This document shows positions 46,352 through 56,010 of a DNA stretch of 64,000 nucleotides, piece after piece. The notes below the pieces were generated by a model. The model searched no databases. It had not been told where the DNA came from and worked only from the letters and a program-made list of their open reading frames with translations. The stretch is taken from the NCBI RefSeq assembly GCF_036898095.1, contig NC_090725.1, forward strand, positions 205,002,263-205,066,262, read 5' to 3'. The first letter of the stretch is position 1, and each line of letters opens with the position of its first letter. Made by a program: the position numbers and the translations under genes. This DNA comes from Palaemon carinicauda (taxonomy: Eukaryota > Arthropoda > Malacostraca > Decapoda > Palaemonidae).

Positions 46352-46423
<72 letters not shown>
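46207..46423 (+). repeat. (AAT)n-rich tract followed by (CT)n
   Basis: Interrupted AAT/AAC repeats at 46207-46330, then about 34 CT units at 46354-46423, inside Tigger-2 upstream of its transposase. ORFs read through here (poly-Asn, Ser-Leu repeats) are artefacts. Confidence 0.9.
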
Positions 46424-46425
<2 letters not shown>

Positions 46426-47231
46426 ACGCTTACAGTATTCGAAATGTGATTTTTGCAACAAAGAATATTATTGGATGCAGTACTGTACTACGTACGTATA
46501 CATACAAAAGATTCATGGAAAAGAAGCACATCCATTACAGTACACACCATTCTAATATGGTATGACTGCATCTGATTTGCGTTTCATGTTCGATTTAATT
46601 TTACTACGTACTGAATTATCGTATGATCACATTCTCTTTTCGTGTTTTATTTCTTTCTGTGCTGAATTATATATCATATGTAATGCAATGAACAATCAGT
46701 AAGAGCAGATATTACTAATTACAGTATTAATGGAATTACAGGTAACAAAATATCGTATTTGGTTGTCTTCAGATTTCGCGGTATTTTCGAATTTTCCGGA
46801 AAATCCGCGATATGTATATATATATGGGTTATGGGAAAACCCCGCGAAGTGGTGAATCCGCGATTGTCGAACCGCGAAGTAGCGAGGGTTCACTGTATAG
46901 GTTAGTTTTTGAATTGACAGCAATCTTACCAAGTATTGATGATATGTTGATTTTGTAATTACCAATGTTCTACTTAATTTTTCTTAGAACTTCCAAATAA
47001 ATGAAGTGAATGCCATTTATATACTGTAATGTTTTAATTTATGACGCCGCCTGAAACGGAAACCTTCCATTCGTTTATTGTACGCTCTATCTTCGATCAT
47101 AATAAACAAACGAAGGCATTAAACACGCATGATCAAAGTGATAATGATATTAAAAGCTTTTAGTAAATATGTTATTACAAATATTTACCGTATCTATATA
47201 ATTTCCTACATAAATTACGTAGCAAAGCAGG

Positions 47232-47262
<31 letters not shown>

Positions 47263-47414
47263 GCGTGTAATCAACAGTAACAAAGTGCCGCTAATGACAG
47301 AATGATAATTTACGATACTGTAATTCTAAACTGTTACAAAAGATAATTGTCCTTTCCATATCCAAAATACTTTTCCTAACTTCAGTTATAAGTCAACTTG
47401 TACCCACCTCAATT

Positions 47415-47552
47415 ATGGAACCGTTAGTAAAAAAAGTAAAAGAAGAAGAAAGTACTAGGCCGGGTTTTAAAGTCATCGAACAATTAGGTTATCGCTATAA
47501 TGTTCTACGTGACAGAGATGGTGCGAGTTTGGAGAAAGTAAGGAAAATTTAA
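47415..47552 (+). CDS. Short ORF resembling the start of a FLYWCH zinc finger
   Basis: A 45-codon ORF encodes MEPLVKKVKEEESTRPGFKV and then IEQLGYRYNVLRDRDG before a TAA. GYRYN after a short hydrophobic strand resembles the opening of FLYWCH domains, which often sit next to transposon-derived sequences. The Tyr-Trp-x-Cys part is absent; a GAAA|GTAAGG at 47533-47542 could be a splice donor leading to a missing exon. It is short enough to be chance. Confidence 0.25.
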   Translation: MEPLVKKVKEEESTRPGFKVIEQLGYRYNVLRDRDGASLEKVRKI

Positions 47553-47612
47553 TCATGATTGCTTTTAATATAATTAATACTTTGTGAAGCCACAAAGATT
47601 TCATTTGTTACA

Positions 47613-47631
47613 CAGAGAGAGAGAGAGAGAG

Positions 47632-47661
<30 letters not shown>
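47613..47661 (+). repeat. (GA)n-(GT)n compound microsatellite
   Basis: About 12 GA units pass straight into about 13 GT units. Confidence 0.95.
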
Positions 47662-47665
<4 letters not shown>

Positions 47666-48120
47666 AAAAGTACTTAACAAAAAATATGATAGATTAAAAC
47701 ACATTGGTGCTTATGTAATATTAACTAACTGTATAGATGGTTTGAATAAGTTAAGAAATGGTATAAACAATACTTTGTTGCTGTATTTTTACGCACATCT
47801 TGAGAGCGGCAGCTAGACATCAGCTGATCTGATCACAGCCAGAAGTAAAACAAAAAGAAGTCAGCAATACTCGATTTTTAAAATACACCCGAAATTCAAA
47901 AACAAATGCACAAGTTTTCTTAAACGGCAATTAACTATTTGAAGAGTAGCAATTTTCTAGAATAAAATGATGTTTCCTAAAAAATTATGAAATCGGATAC
48001 CGTATTTTAAGCTATGATTGAAATGGATGTAAACACGGTATTTTTTTTTTTTTTTCGTATTTAATTGACACTTTAAGAAAACCGATTTTGGTTTCTTCAT
48101 TTATTAATAAGTATTGTATA

Positions 48121-48125
<5 letters not shown>

Positions 48126-48174
<49 letters not shown>
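48126..48174 (+). repeat. (GA)n microsatellite
   Basis: About 24 GA units within the TA-flanked element. Confidence 0.95.
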
Positions 48175-48178
<4 letters not shown>

Positions 48179-48779
48179 ATAATTATACTTTATACTCAAC
48201 AAAACCAATCTTTGCAAATCAAATGTATACTGTTTAAAATATGACAAAATATTGCCGACTTGTTACCGAAGTTTAGACTATTCACTGCCGATAAACGACC
48301 CCAGTCTACTCGTGAAAACCTTGAACACCCGAAGGGAAAAATAAAGCTTTTATATATACTGTACTAAAAATATAATGCTTTAATATACCATCATTAACAC
48401 TACCATTAAAATTATCGAAAGGTTGGAGAAAGATAAAGATTGCCAAGAACGTAACCACAATTCTGTTTACATTTTGTCAGCTGGACTCGCACAGTTGATT
48501 TCATTGTTGATGTGGAATTTTATCCTTAAATAGGCTATTTATAATGAAATTATGTTAATAAGATGTAATGTTAATATTGTTGTGTAACATTTATTATAAA
48601 TCACCGTATTTAGGGCTACCAATATACTTAAAAAGATAATAGATTTGATACATTTTGTAGTGCTTGACTAGCAGACTTTCAACAGCTTCGCAGATACAGA
48701 AAATATAGTTTTGAAAAAATAGCTATCGTATAAAAGGGGAATCGTATAATTTGAACACGTATAATTCGGGACCCTACTG

Positions 48780-49860
48780 TATATGAGCTCTTAAAGGGAG
48801 TGAGCATTGTATTGACACACTCCAGCTCATTCAGGGTCCGAACCCAAGTGGATTGAGCCTGTTCCTTAGGGTGGATCACAGTCTCCGTAGGAACTTTGTC
48901 TAGCCGGACAAGCGCCTCCTCGGTGAGGCGGGCGAAACCAGGGAAAGGAAACTGCAGACCCGGCGGGTAGAACTCAAAGTCTTCCACCGGCCGGGTGCCA
49001 AAACCCTCGATGGTCAACATCCCATCTTTAAAGGGAGCATGAATGGCCAACTTCCACGGATTGTTCTTGACAAATTTCGGGAGTTTCGAGGCATCCGGGA
49101 TAGCGTACTGCTGTTGTTCGGGCAGGCCGGAGCGCATGAGACTCTCGACGAGAGACTCTTGGTATTGCACCTTCGTGACGAGGGTGTTAACCAGGGAACC
49201 AATTCGTTCCAAGGTGTTGGAGAAAGCTGTAGCGTCGAAGGAAGGCGTAGCAGCGAGCCGGGTATCACTCGACTCCGGGGCGGGAGGAGCATGTGCGACT
49301 GAGTCCACGGGGACTTTAGAAGACAAAACCCTAGAAGACGAAGTCCTAGAGGGTTTGGAAGGTTTTGTCAATTTGGAAGACCTGTGGGTGTTCGTCAGAG
49401 GTTTAAGGAAAGGTTTAACCTTAGGCAACACAGAAGGATTGCTGACATCAGCCAGATGTCTTCCTGAAAACCCCTGAAAAGAAGAAGCAGAAGAAGTAGA
49501 GAAAGCCGGGCTAAGGACAGGAATCTTGGACCAAGACCCACCTGCCTCACTTACCTCCCTACCTGGGTCTGGCTCGTCCAAAGCCATGGGCTCGATGTCC
49601 AGATACATAGCCGCGACGTCGCTAGTAATCGATTCTCCCGGAGCACTGGGGTCCTCGGAGAGGAGTTTTTCATTGATCCCAGCAATGATAGGGTCCGCCA
49701 CCTCCTTGGGAACCACCGCTGAATGTTTAGCATTAGGGTAGATAAGGGTGCACATTTCTTCGGAGAGGACGTAGGGGTGCCGAGCCTTGACATTGCGGGC
49801 GAACCCGCCGACCCAGACCTTAAGAGTCGCCAAGGCCGAAGACTTAGAAGACTGTGAACT
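48780..49860 (-). CDS. DIRS-A2 gag, exon 3 proximal part
   Basis: Opens at 49860 just after CTCTTTCAG (acceptor on the minus strand) with SSQSSKSSALATLKVWVGGF and ARNVKARHPYVLSEEM. It runs open through FSRRHLADV-like Ser-rich, basic sequence and DFEFYPPGLQFPFPGFARLT to NTMLTPFKSSYT, where the DNA transposon enters. There is no Met before residue 36. In both A2 and A3 a TAA stands in frame six codons upstream of the last intron codon, so the conserved WVGGFARN part can only be translated from an upstream exon. Confidence 0.72.
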
Positions 49861-50050
49861 CTGAAAGAGAATGTACCATTACTAATAAAGGGGAGGTGGA
49901 GAACTAGAAGGGGTGAATAGACCGAACATATGCGTCGTCTAACAGAGAGAAAGGAGTAAATTCAATCAGAATACATCAGGATAACAAGGCAAATTCAGAG
50001 ATTAAACCTGAGTTAAAATTAAAATGTTTAATAATGGTAGGAACACTTAC
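49861..50050 (-). other. Spliceosomal intron in DIRS-A2 gag
   Basis: GTAAGT at 50050-50045 and ..TCTCTTTCAG ending at 49861 (minus strand), 190 bp, phase 0. Reading straight through meets a TAA shortly before the acceptor. Confidence 0.62.
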
Positions 50051-50221
50051 TGAGTCCGAAGTGAGCGTGGAGACAAGTTCGTAGCAGACCACACAGTTGT
50101 CGGGGTGCCAAACGATCAAATCACCGACGTGGACCGCACAGTGGGCGTGGGATCTGCACACATCATGGCCGCATGCTTGTTGCAGAACGGCAGCACAGGC
50201 TGTCAGCAGACAGCGCACAAC
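50051..50221 (-). CDS. DIRS-A2 gag exon 2: Cys/His-rich N-terminal segment
   Basis: Fifty-seven codons between AATATTACAG (acceptor) and TCA|GTAAGT (donor), with phase 0 at both ends. The sequence has VVRCLLTACAAVLQQACGHD, VCRSHAHCAV and DNCVVCYELV. The Cys/His cluster sits where lineage-B gags carry C-x-x-C..C-x-x-C just after their start, so it is probably the same small zinc-binding module. Here it lies on its own exon. It lacks an ATG, so a further upstream exon is needed. Confidence 0.55.
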
Positions 50222-51728
50222 CTGTAATATTAAGGATACATAAGTATCACAAGTAAACTAGTATCCTAAGGGGATCCCGGGTGTGCCGGATCTTAAAAGT
50301 AAAACGATAAAGAAACCTTTTTCAATAGGATACTATAAAGAGGCCCAGGGGGAAACAAGCATAATAAATTAACTTCTAACGTTAAAGCGATTCCGTGTTA
50401 ACGAGATCATTCTAGATAAATAAAGGTAAGGGAGAAATCATCCCTTAGGCATCGGAGTGTGTAAAAGTAAAGATGTAAGGTTAACACAACATGCTTCCCG
50501 TTGACTCCGGGGAGACAACTGAAGAAGGTAGTAGGACACCTCGACCTACCGGGGTAGGGAGGGAGGGGAGGGGGTCGATGACTCACCGCCAACCGCAAGA
50601 ACCTTAATAACAATAGTCTAATAAAACACTCTCAATAAACACTCAATAAAACTCGTGTAATATTACCCCGGCATAAGGGTACAGGCGGAGAGAGCTCAAA
50701 ACAAAATAAGAAACAACTAAAACTCCCCGATCTCCTGATGGCCAATCGAGGAGGGCGGGGAATCCGGCTGCGGCGAGGTAAGGAAGTGAGCATTTCAACT
50801 ATAGGTAACGGCTGTTCTCGGCTCCGGTAAGGCAAGGAGTCAGGCGGTATCCCGGGGAGGGATGGAGGGGGAGGGATCGGTCGGGCGTAAGGACGAGAGG
50901 ACTCCGCCGAGAACCCGAACCGCTGACTCCCAAGTCTCGTAGAAATGGCAGGTATCCCCAGAGGGGATGGGGAGTATGGGGTGGCATACTCATGGGCAGG
51001 TAGTGGGAGGAGCCAGAGAGAAGCAGCAGGTGGAGCACGAGGTGATCATGTGAAGCCGAGTGAGGACAGGAGTACCAACCTGTCCGACCGGAATCGAGAG
51101 AGACCAACAGAATGAATGATCACATAACGGAATAAAATGAAATATAACTAGGTTAAGGCATGCAAAATAAGCTGATAAGGCTATAATAACGCTGAGAGAG
51201 AGGGACGCAAGAAAAAGGCAGGGAAAACAAAATAAACGCAAGGGCGAGCCCTCCAGCACGGGTAAGCACCGAGCCGGACAGGGGGCCCAACATGACACCA
51301 ATCGGGTACGATGCCGAACGGTAAACTAAAATACGTTAAAAAACTGCCGATCGAGAGGCCCCCTCGAGAAAACAGGACTAAACTCTTAAAAATAACAGCG
51401 ATTCCGTAATATCGCGAGAAAAGAGTAAACTAATCCTAAAAACCAGCATAAGGCGTCTTCACGGTACTAGCCGAGAAGGAAGCCGCCAAACCTAATAAAA
51501 GCATGGGAGTAATCATAGCGATAACAATAACAGTAATAATAATCGCCAAAGCATCGGTAATAGCGCAATAAGTTAAAAACGAATAACAATTAGTATGGGA
51601 GACCAATTGTAAATCGTTAAGAACGAGCCAAGAGGTAGCAAGAACCAAAATGGCCACCGCGTCGCAGGGCCGTAAACAATAGCGAAACAAATAAACATGA
51701 ATAACACTAAAAATAAAGGTAATGCTAC
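50222..51728 (-). other. DIRS-A2 5' region, probably intron 1 of gag
   Basis: No transposase or other coding domain. If exon 1 is right, this is an intron of about 1.5 kb running from GAG|GTAGCA to ATTACAG. Gly/Pro-coding ORFs on the minus strand at 50400-51300 look like composition artefacts. Confidence 0.4.
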
Positions 51729-51797
51729 CTCCAAAAGCTCAGAAATCATAAATCTGGTACTTAACTTTGATGAGGAAGCTTGAGAGTCCGACATCAT
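51729..51797 (-). CDS. Candidate DIRS-A2 gag exon 1
   Basis: ATGATG opens MMSDSQASSSKLSTRFMISE and then LLE, followed by GTAGCATT, a usable but weak donor. Phase 0 would join LLE to VVRCLL of exon 2. It lies just inside the 5' ITR, where a first exon is expected. No second copy is available in the window to test it. Confidence 0.33.
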
Positions 51798-51870
51798 GAA
51801 CAGAAAAAGGCGCTAAAATCCCGAAAGCACAAGCGAAAAAATTACAGCAATAAAGCGAGTGAGATGCTAA

Positions 51871-52131
51871 ATGAGGAGTGACGTCATTGGCGTGGGTGGA
51901 CGTGTTGGTAGCGACGGGGATATTTGACGAGGAGATATCTAATTGGTGCGAGACCTCTGCTAGTGATTTTCACGCCCTAGTTATAATATACCGACACCTT
52001 TTAGGTGAGCGAGCTGGGTTCATACCTGGCATTCCTATGCAATTTTTTCTCTGGTAATATTTAGCAGTTATATACCTTAGAAATGATGCTAAAGGAGCAT
52101 TTCACTGGGCAGCACAGGTCGAGCCCAGAAA
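51871..52131 (-). repeat. DIRS-A2 5' inverted terminal repeat
   Basis: Partner of 37785-38070. The outer tip (..GCACAGGTCGAGCCCAGAAA) is reproduced as its complement in the ICR. Confidence 0.88.
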
Positions 52132-52414
52132 GTAATTTGTAATTTTGCTCTTTATGTAAACATGAGTTCTTCAAAATAGGAGATGACTTCATTGTGGACT
52201 GGAAGGGCTATTGGGTCATTAACAAGGTAATTGGTTACTGATAGGTGATGTGACTGCGAAGTCATGCCCACCCTTCTGTCACCGACTAACTATGTTTGAC
52301 CTTAAGCCCAAGTTGAGAAGGGTATTTGAGATGGTAAATGTAATTTAAAGGAATTTATTTGTATAGCTAGAAAAATATATCAATTATATTTGAAGTTTTC
52401 CAATTTGGTCATAC

Positions 52415-52545
52415 ATATATACAAAGCTCCTTTTATCTTTTGAAACAGGAGACTTAATCATTTGTAGAGAAAGTCCCCATATTCAAATTGGAAGGTTCTT
52501 TTTCTCTTCTAGACACGTCATTCATCCTGGTCCAATATGAAAGCA
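52415..52545 (+). repeat. 131-bp perfect direct repeat, copy 1
   Basis: Identical by eye to 53026-53156, running from ATATATACAAAGCTCC to CCAATATGAAAGCA. Confidence 0.92.
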
Positions 52546-53025
52546 ATATGTAATAGTTAGTTATTACATGTATAAAACACATGACCTAATATGTCATTGT
52601 GGAAGAAGAAGCTAGCGTGAGATTTGCTCTAGTCAGACAAAATCATAACGGGATGCATTTTGCATCTCTCAGCAATGTAACATTTTTCTGAAGCATAAAC
52701 ACAAATGCATACCGTGTGAAAGATTGTGTCGTCACCGGATGCAGGTGTCTTCCTAGACTAAATGTAAAGTTTACATATTGTGTTTAAATGCTGAGACAAC
52801 TAAATATACGATATCTGTGATATCAATATTTTAGGCAGTTCTTATCTATACTTCACCTGAATTGGTCATCCGACCAAACCAGCTATACTCCTGTGATGGA
52901 GATGTTTAACACTGTTGTTTTTAGAGAATAAACCATTTTAAAGTTACCATGCTTGACTTTAATTCAAGACTTAACATCTCAAACAACACACACTCAATGT
53001 GTGTTAATAACAGTAGCACACTAAT

Positions 53026-53156
53026 ATATATACAAAGCTCCTTTTATCTTTTGAAACAGGAGACTTAATCATTTGTAGAGAAAGTCCCCATATTCAAATT
53101 GGAAGGTTCTTTTTCTCTTCTAGACACGTCATTCATCCTGGTCCAATATGAAAGCA
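53026..53156 (+). repeat. 131-bp perfect direct repeat, copy 2
   Basis: Offset of 611 bp from copy 1. The 480 bp between the copies shows no gene. Confidence 0.92.
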
Positions 53157-55049
53157 GAGAAGGTGATGCCAATGACCACCTAATTGCTCCACGTAGGAAA
53201 GCAGAAACTTACTTCCTTGGTCATTACTGGTTTAAATGGAAGTCAGTACTAGGTAATGGAAAATCTATCTAGCTAACAGGGAGATGAAGTCAGAAATGTA
53301 AAATCAGATACATCAAGAGAAATGTTGGTAAGATACGTACCTATTACAAGAAGAATTGATAAGTTGCTCCTTAGCAAACATGATCTGCAAGAAAGATGAT
53401 TTATTGCCTAATCACCAAGATCAGACTCCCGACCAGCAGGTAACAGTTGCGGCTGCAGCTTCTCCTCGCGCTAGGACGAAAAAAGAGGTGGAAGAGCTAG
53501 TTATTTTATCTTTCTTCATGACTTATGCTAAATGCATTACTTTAGATGAAATGCATACTAAGTTCCGTGAAGGAGCTAGGAGTATTACAATACCTGAATG
53601 TCTGTAGAATACAAAAAATGCAAACGTAGTAAAAAAATCGTAAAACACAACCTTCAGGTCCAATTACATTGACAGGTAAACTAGACTAGGCTTGTGAGTT
53701 CTTTCTTCACTTAAGTTGAATTTGCAAGCAATAAGGAACAGTGTCTGAGCACTTCCTTCTTGTTCTACGTGGTTGTAATGAGAATGGTGCAACTTGCGTA
53801 CATGAAATTTCAAATTCATTCCAAGTAGCATCACAAGGCCCTCACAGGATATCAAGCATTTTTGTATCCACCTCATATCTCAGTGATAAGATCAAGAAGG
53901 TACTGAACTGAAGTTCATGGCAGAATGACAATAAGGAAGGCAAAACCCCCTATTCCTCAAAATTTGGCTTGTTGACAGCCTGAAAACTGTCCTACCCTCT
54001 TACTAATGCAGAGAAGAGAGACAGTCTTGATAGAAAGACACCTTTGATGCCCTCTACTTGTTCGCATGTAGTTTTGTCATGACCCTTAGAAGGAAGACCA
54101 TCCTAACGTGAGACTTATTGCTCTATGCTTGAGCATGGACCGTTCTCCAAGGGGAAAAGATCCAAACCCTAATGAGGAGCTTCTTCAAGCAGGTTCCGAT
54201 ATTGGTGTGATGAGAGTCTGAAAACTTTTTTGCTCTCTTTGCCAAAACAGAAAAGAGACAATATTAAGGGAATGGTCTATGGTGCCCTCATGTTACTTGA
54301 AGGCCTATGCACCAGTGCCCTAAAGACGAGACTATTCCACCTCATTACATAAGTCCAAGTGTAGGCAAGACTACTCGAAGTTCCCTTTAAGCATGGACCA
54401 TTCCTATGGTGTGGAGGAATCCAAACCTTATCAAAGAACTTCTGCTAGAGGCAACCAGTGAAGTCTGTTGAAAGATTTTCTGGTTAGAGAGACATTCTAT
54501 ACAACAACCCCATAGTTAAGACATACTGAAAAGCTAATAGAACAGAATAGTACTAGACTTGAGGCCACCCTAGTGTGACCCAGGGAAGGTGGACTAACAC
54601 ATTCCCCATCAGCTAGACTGTGGAGATACTTGTCCCAGGAGGGGCTATTACCTGCTGCTATCTGAGAAGTATCTTTCATGTCCCTTAAGGCCTGTCTGAC
54701 TTAATCTTTGGAATTGGTCATCTGGTAAGCTCCTTCACTCCCTCCTGGAGTAGGAATAGGATGGAATATGTACAGTATTCCTTACCCATAATTAGCCTAT
54801 GCTGCTTCTGATTGGTCTGAATGGAACTGTTCAACTGCAACTGGTGTCACAATGGTAACTGTAATGCCGGGCTCCACTTAACAGATCGCTGGGAACTGGT
54901 CTGCAACACAGCTCCATTAATCCCTCCTTTTCAGAACCCTAGTGTACAGCAAACCCATAATAAAGAATTTAATATCAGTGCTAGAAGTGAAGATCCCACA
55001 TTAGGAACAGGCTCAAATTTACTTGATTCTGTTAATTTGTACACTGATC

Positions 55050-55055
55050 GTTCTA

Positions 55056-55093
<38 letters not shown>

Positions 55094-55569
55094 ATTATTA
55101 TCATCATTATCATTATTATTATTATTACTAGCTCAGCTACAACCCTAGTTGGAAAAGCAAGATGCAATAAGCCCAAGGGCTCCAACAGGGAAAAATTGCC
55201 CAGTGAGGAAAGAAAATAAGGAAATAAACAATATAAGAAGTAATGAAAATTAAAAGAAAATATTTTAAAAATATTAACAACATTAAAACAGATATTTAAT
55301 ATATAAATTATAAAAGGACTTATGTAAGCCTGTTCAACATGAAAAACATTTGCTGTGAGTTTAAACTTTTGAAGTTCTACTGATTCAACTACCTGATTAT
55401 GAAGATCATTTCTCAACTTAATCACAGCAGGAATAAAACTTCTGTAGAACTGTGTAGTATTGAGCCTCATGATGGAGAAGGCCTGACTATTAGAATTAGC
55501 TGCATACCTAGTATTACAAACAGGCTGGAACTGTCCAGGAAGATCTGAATGTAAAGGATGGTCAGAATT
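55050..55569 (-). mobile_element. LINE 3'-end copy C with RT C-terminus and (ATT)n tail
   Basis: The minus strand runs from coding sequence through a 3' UTR (including the complement of GCTACAACCCTAGTTGGAAA) to an (ATT)n tail at 55057-55130. It is cut at 55569 by a DIRS-A terminal repeat. It identifies copies A and B as tails of the same kind of non-LTR element. Confidence 0.7.
55318..55568 (-). pseudogene. Non-LTR retrotransposon RT, C-terminal fragment
   Basis: Reads YNSDHPLHSDLPGQFQPVCN, SIMRLNTTQFYRSFIPAVIK and LRNDLHNQVVESVELQKFK. The pattern T-x-Q-F-x-R-S-F-x-P..LRN-L-x-x-V and the final L-x-x-F-K are typical of the end of non-LTR RTs. The catalytic palm is absent. The clade cannot be set from this. 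Confidence 0.65.
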
Positions 55570-56010
55570 ATAAAACGGATTTGGAGCAAAGTGAAAAATC
55601 TATTTTTGGGTGAGAGTGCCATGTCTTCCTGATGGAAGGGTTCCTTTGGGTAGCCTTCTAAGGGATATTTGCTACAGTGATACTCCCAGAGAAATAAACC
55701 GAAGGTCTCCAGGATTATAATTCCTTGCACGAGTATCCAGTTAAGGATATCGCATATCAGGGGACATATTTTTTAGATACGACACATAGCAATCTTCACC
55801 CCGAATAGATTTAACGCTTTGATGTAGGGGGGAAGAGTGGCGAAAGAAGGGGGTGCCGTTCTAGGTACCCGGTGGACCTCCTATCTGTACTATTACCGGC
55901 CGCCATTCCTTTACTTGTCGTTAAGTAGAAATAGCCACAGATAGAGTAATTTTGGGAGGGGTCAGCAAAAGGGTGGGTCCATCAGGACGACATGGCACTC
56001 TCAACCAAAA
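55570..56010 (-). mobile_element. Lineage-A DIRS 3' terminal-repeat fragment
   Basis: AAACGGATTTGGAGCAAAGT at the left and CCATCAGGACGACATGGCAC.. at the right are the inverted tips of an A1-type 3' ITR (compare 2531-3055). The right side stops inside the expected ICR, exactly where DIRS-A3 begins, so A3 seems to have landed in or replaced it. Confidence 0.7.

Larger units (their letters stand above)
43036..46895 (-). mobile_element. Tigger-2: complete Tigger/pogo transposon with intact transposase
   Basis: TIRs CAGTGAACCCTCGTTTATCG (43036) and CGCGAAGTAGCGAGGGTTCACTG (right end) flank 3.86 kb, with TA duplicated at 43034-43035 and 46896-46897. The uninterrupted transposase ORF suggests recent insertion. 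Microsatellites (GA)n at 43709, (AAT)n near 46207-46330 and (CT)n at 46354 lie inside. Confidence 0.93.
46898..48125. other. Internal part of the TA-flanked element, right of Tigger-2
   Basis: 46898-47235 matches 43400-43708 within Tigger-2 (TAGGTTAGTTTTTG, GACGCCGCCTGAAACG and ACGTAGCAAAGCAGGAAAA are shared). It also holds a poly-T run (47236-47262), a small ORF (47415-47552) and (GA)n/(GT)n at 47613-47661. Confidence 0.6.
42469..48779. mobile_element. TA-flanked DNA transposon (Tigger-like TIRs) inserted in DIRS-A2 gag, itself split by Tigger-2
   Basis: The left tip CATTAGGGTCCCGAATTAT and the right tip ATAATTCGGGACCCTACTG are inverted repeats, each next to TA (42467-42468 and 48780-48781). 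Subterminal CGTATA-type repeats near both ends resemble Tigger elements. Without Tigger-2 it is about 2.45 kb, and I see no transposase in it, so it is probably non-autonomous. Fusing across one TA restores the gag frame. Confidence 0.82.
37759..52131 (-). mobile_element. DIRS-A2: lineage-A DIRS element with a 6.3-kb nested insertion
   Basis: On the minus strand the order is 5' ITR (51871-52131), leader, gag in several exons, RT-RNase H-methyltransferase, recombinase, ICR (38115-38208), and 3' ITR (37759-38114). Removing the insertion at 42469-48779 leaves about 8 kb. Its proteins match A3 closely and A1 more distantly. Several nonsense codons and a repeat-driven frameshift disable pol and YR. 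Confidence 0.9.
52132..55049 (+). other. Unique-looking noncoding sequence between DIRS-A2 and the LINE tail
   Basis: Contains the 131-bp direct repeats at 52415 and 53026, and a diverged duplication of about 240 bp (about 53985-54215 and 54220-54480, both with CTGAAAACT, GAGAC and GGACC.TTC stretches). The ORF at 53356-53607 has no recognisable family. No confident exon. Confidence 0.4.

Noticed and set aside
46257..46565. ORF with poly-Asn and Ser-Leu repeats
   Set aside because: Translation of (AAT)n and (CT)n microsatellites inside Tigger-2.
50400..51300. Host genes upstream of DIRS-A2 gag on the minus strand
   Set aside because: The short ORFs overlap in several frames, have biased composition and lie between the element's own ITR and gag.
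37759..52131. LTR retrotransposon or endogenous retrovirus
   Set aside because: Terminal repeats are inverted, the integrating enzyme is a tyrosine recombinase and there is no protease or DDE integrase.
54931..55230. Ile-rich, membrane-like ORF stretch
   Set aside because: It is the reverse reading of the (ATT)n tail of a LINE.
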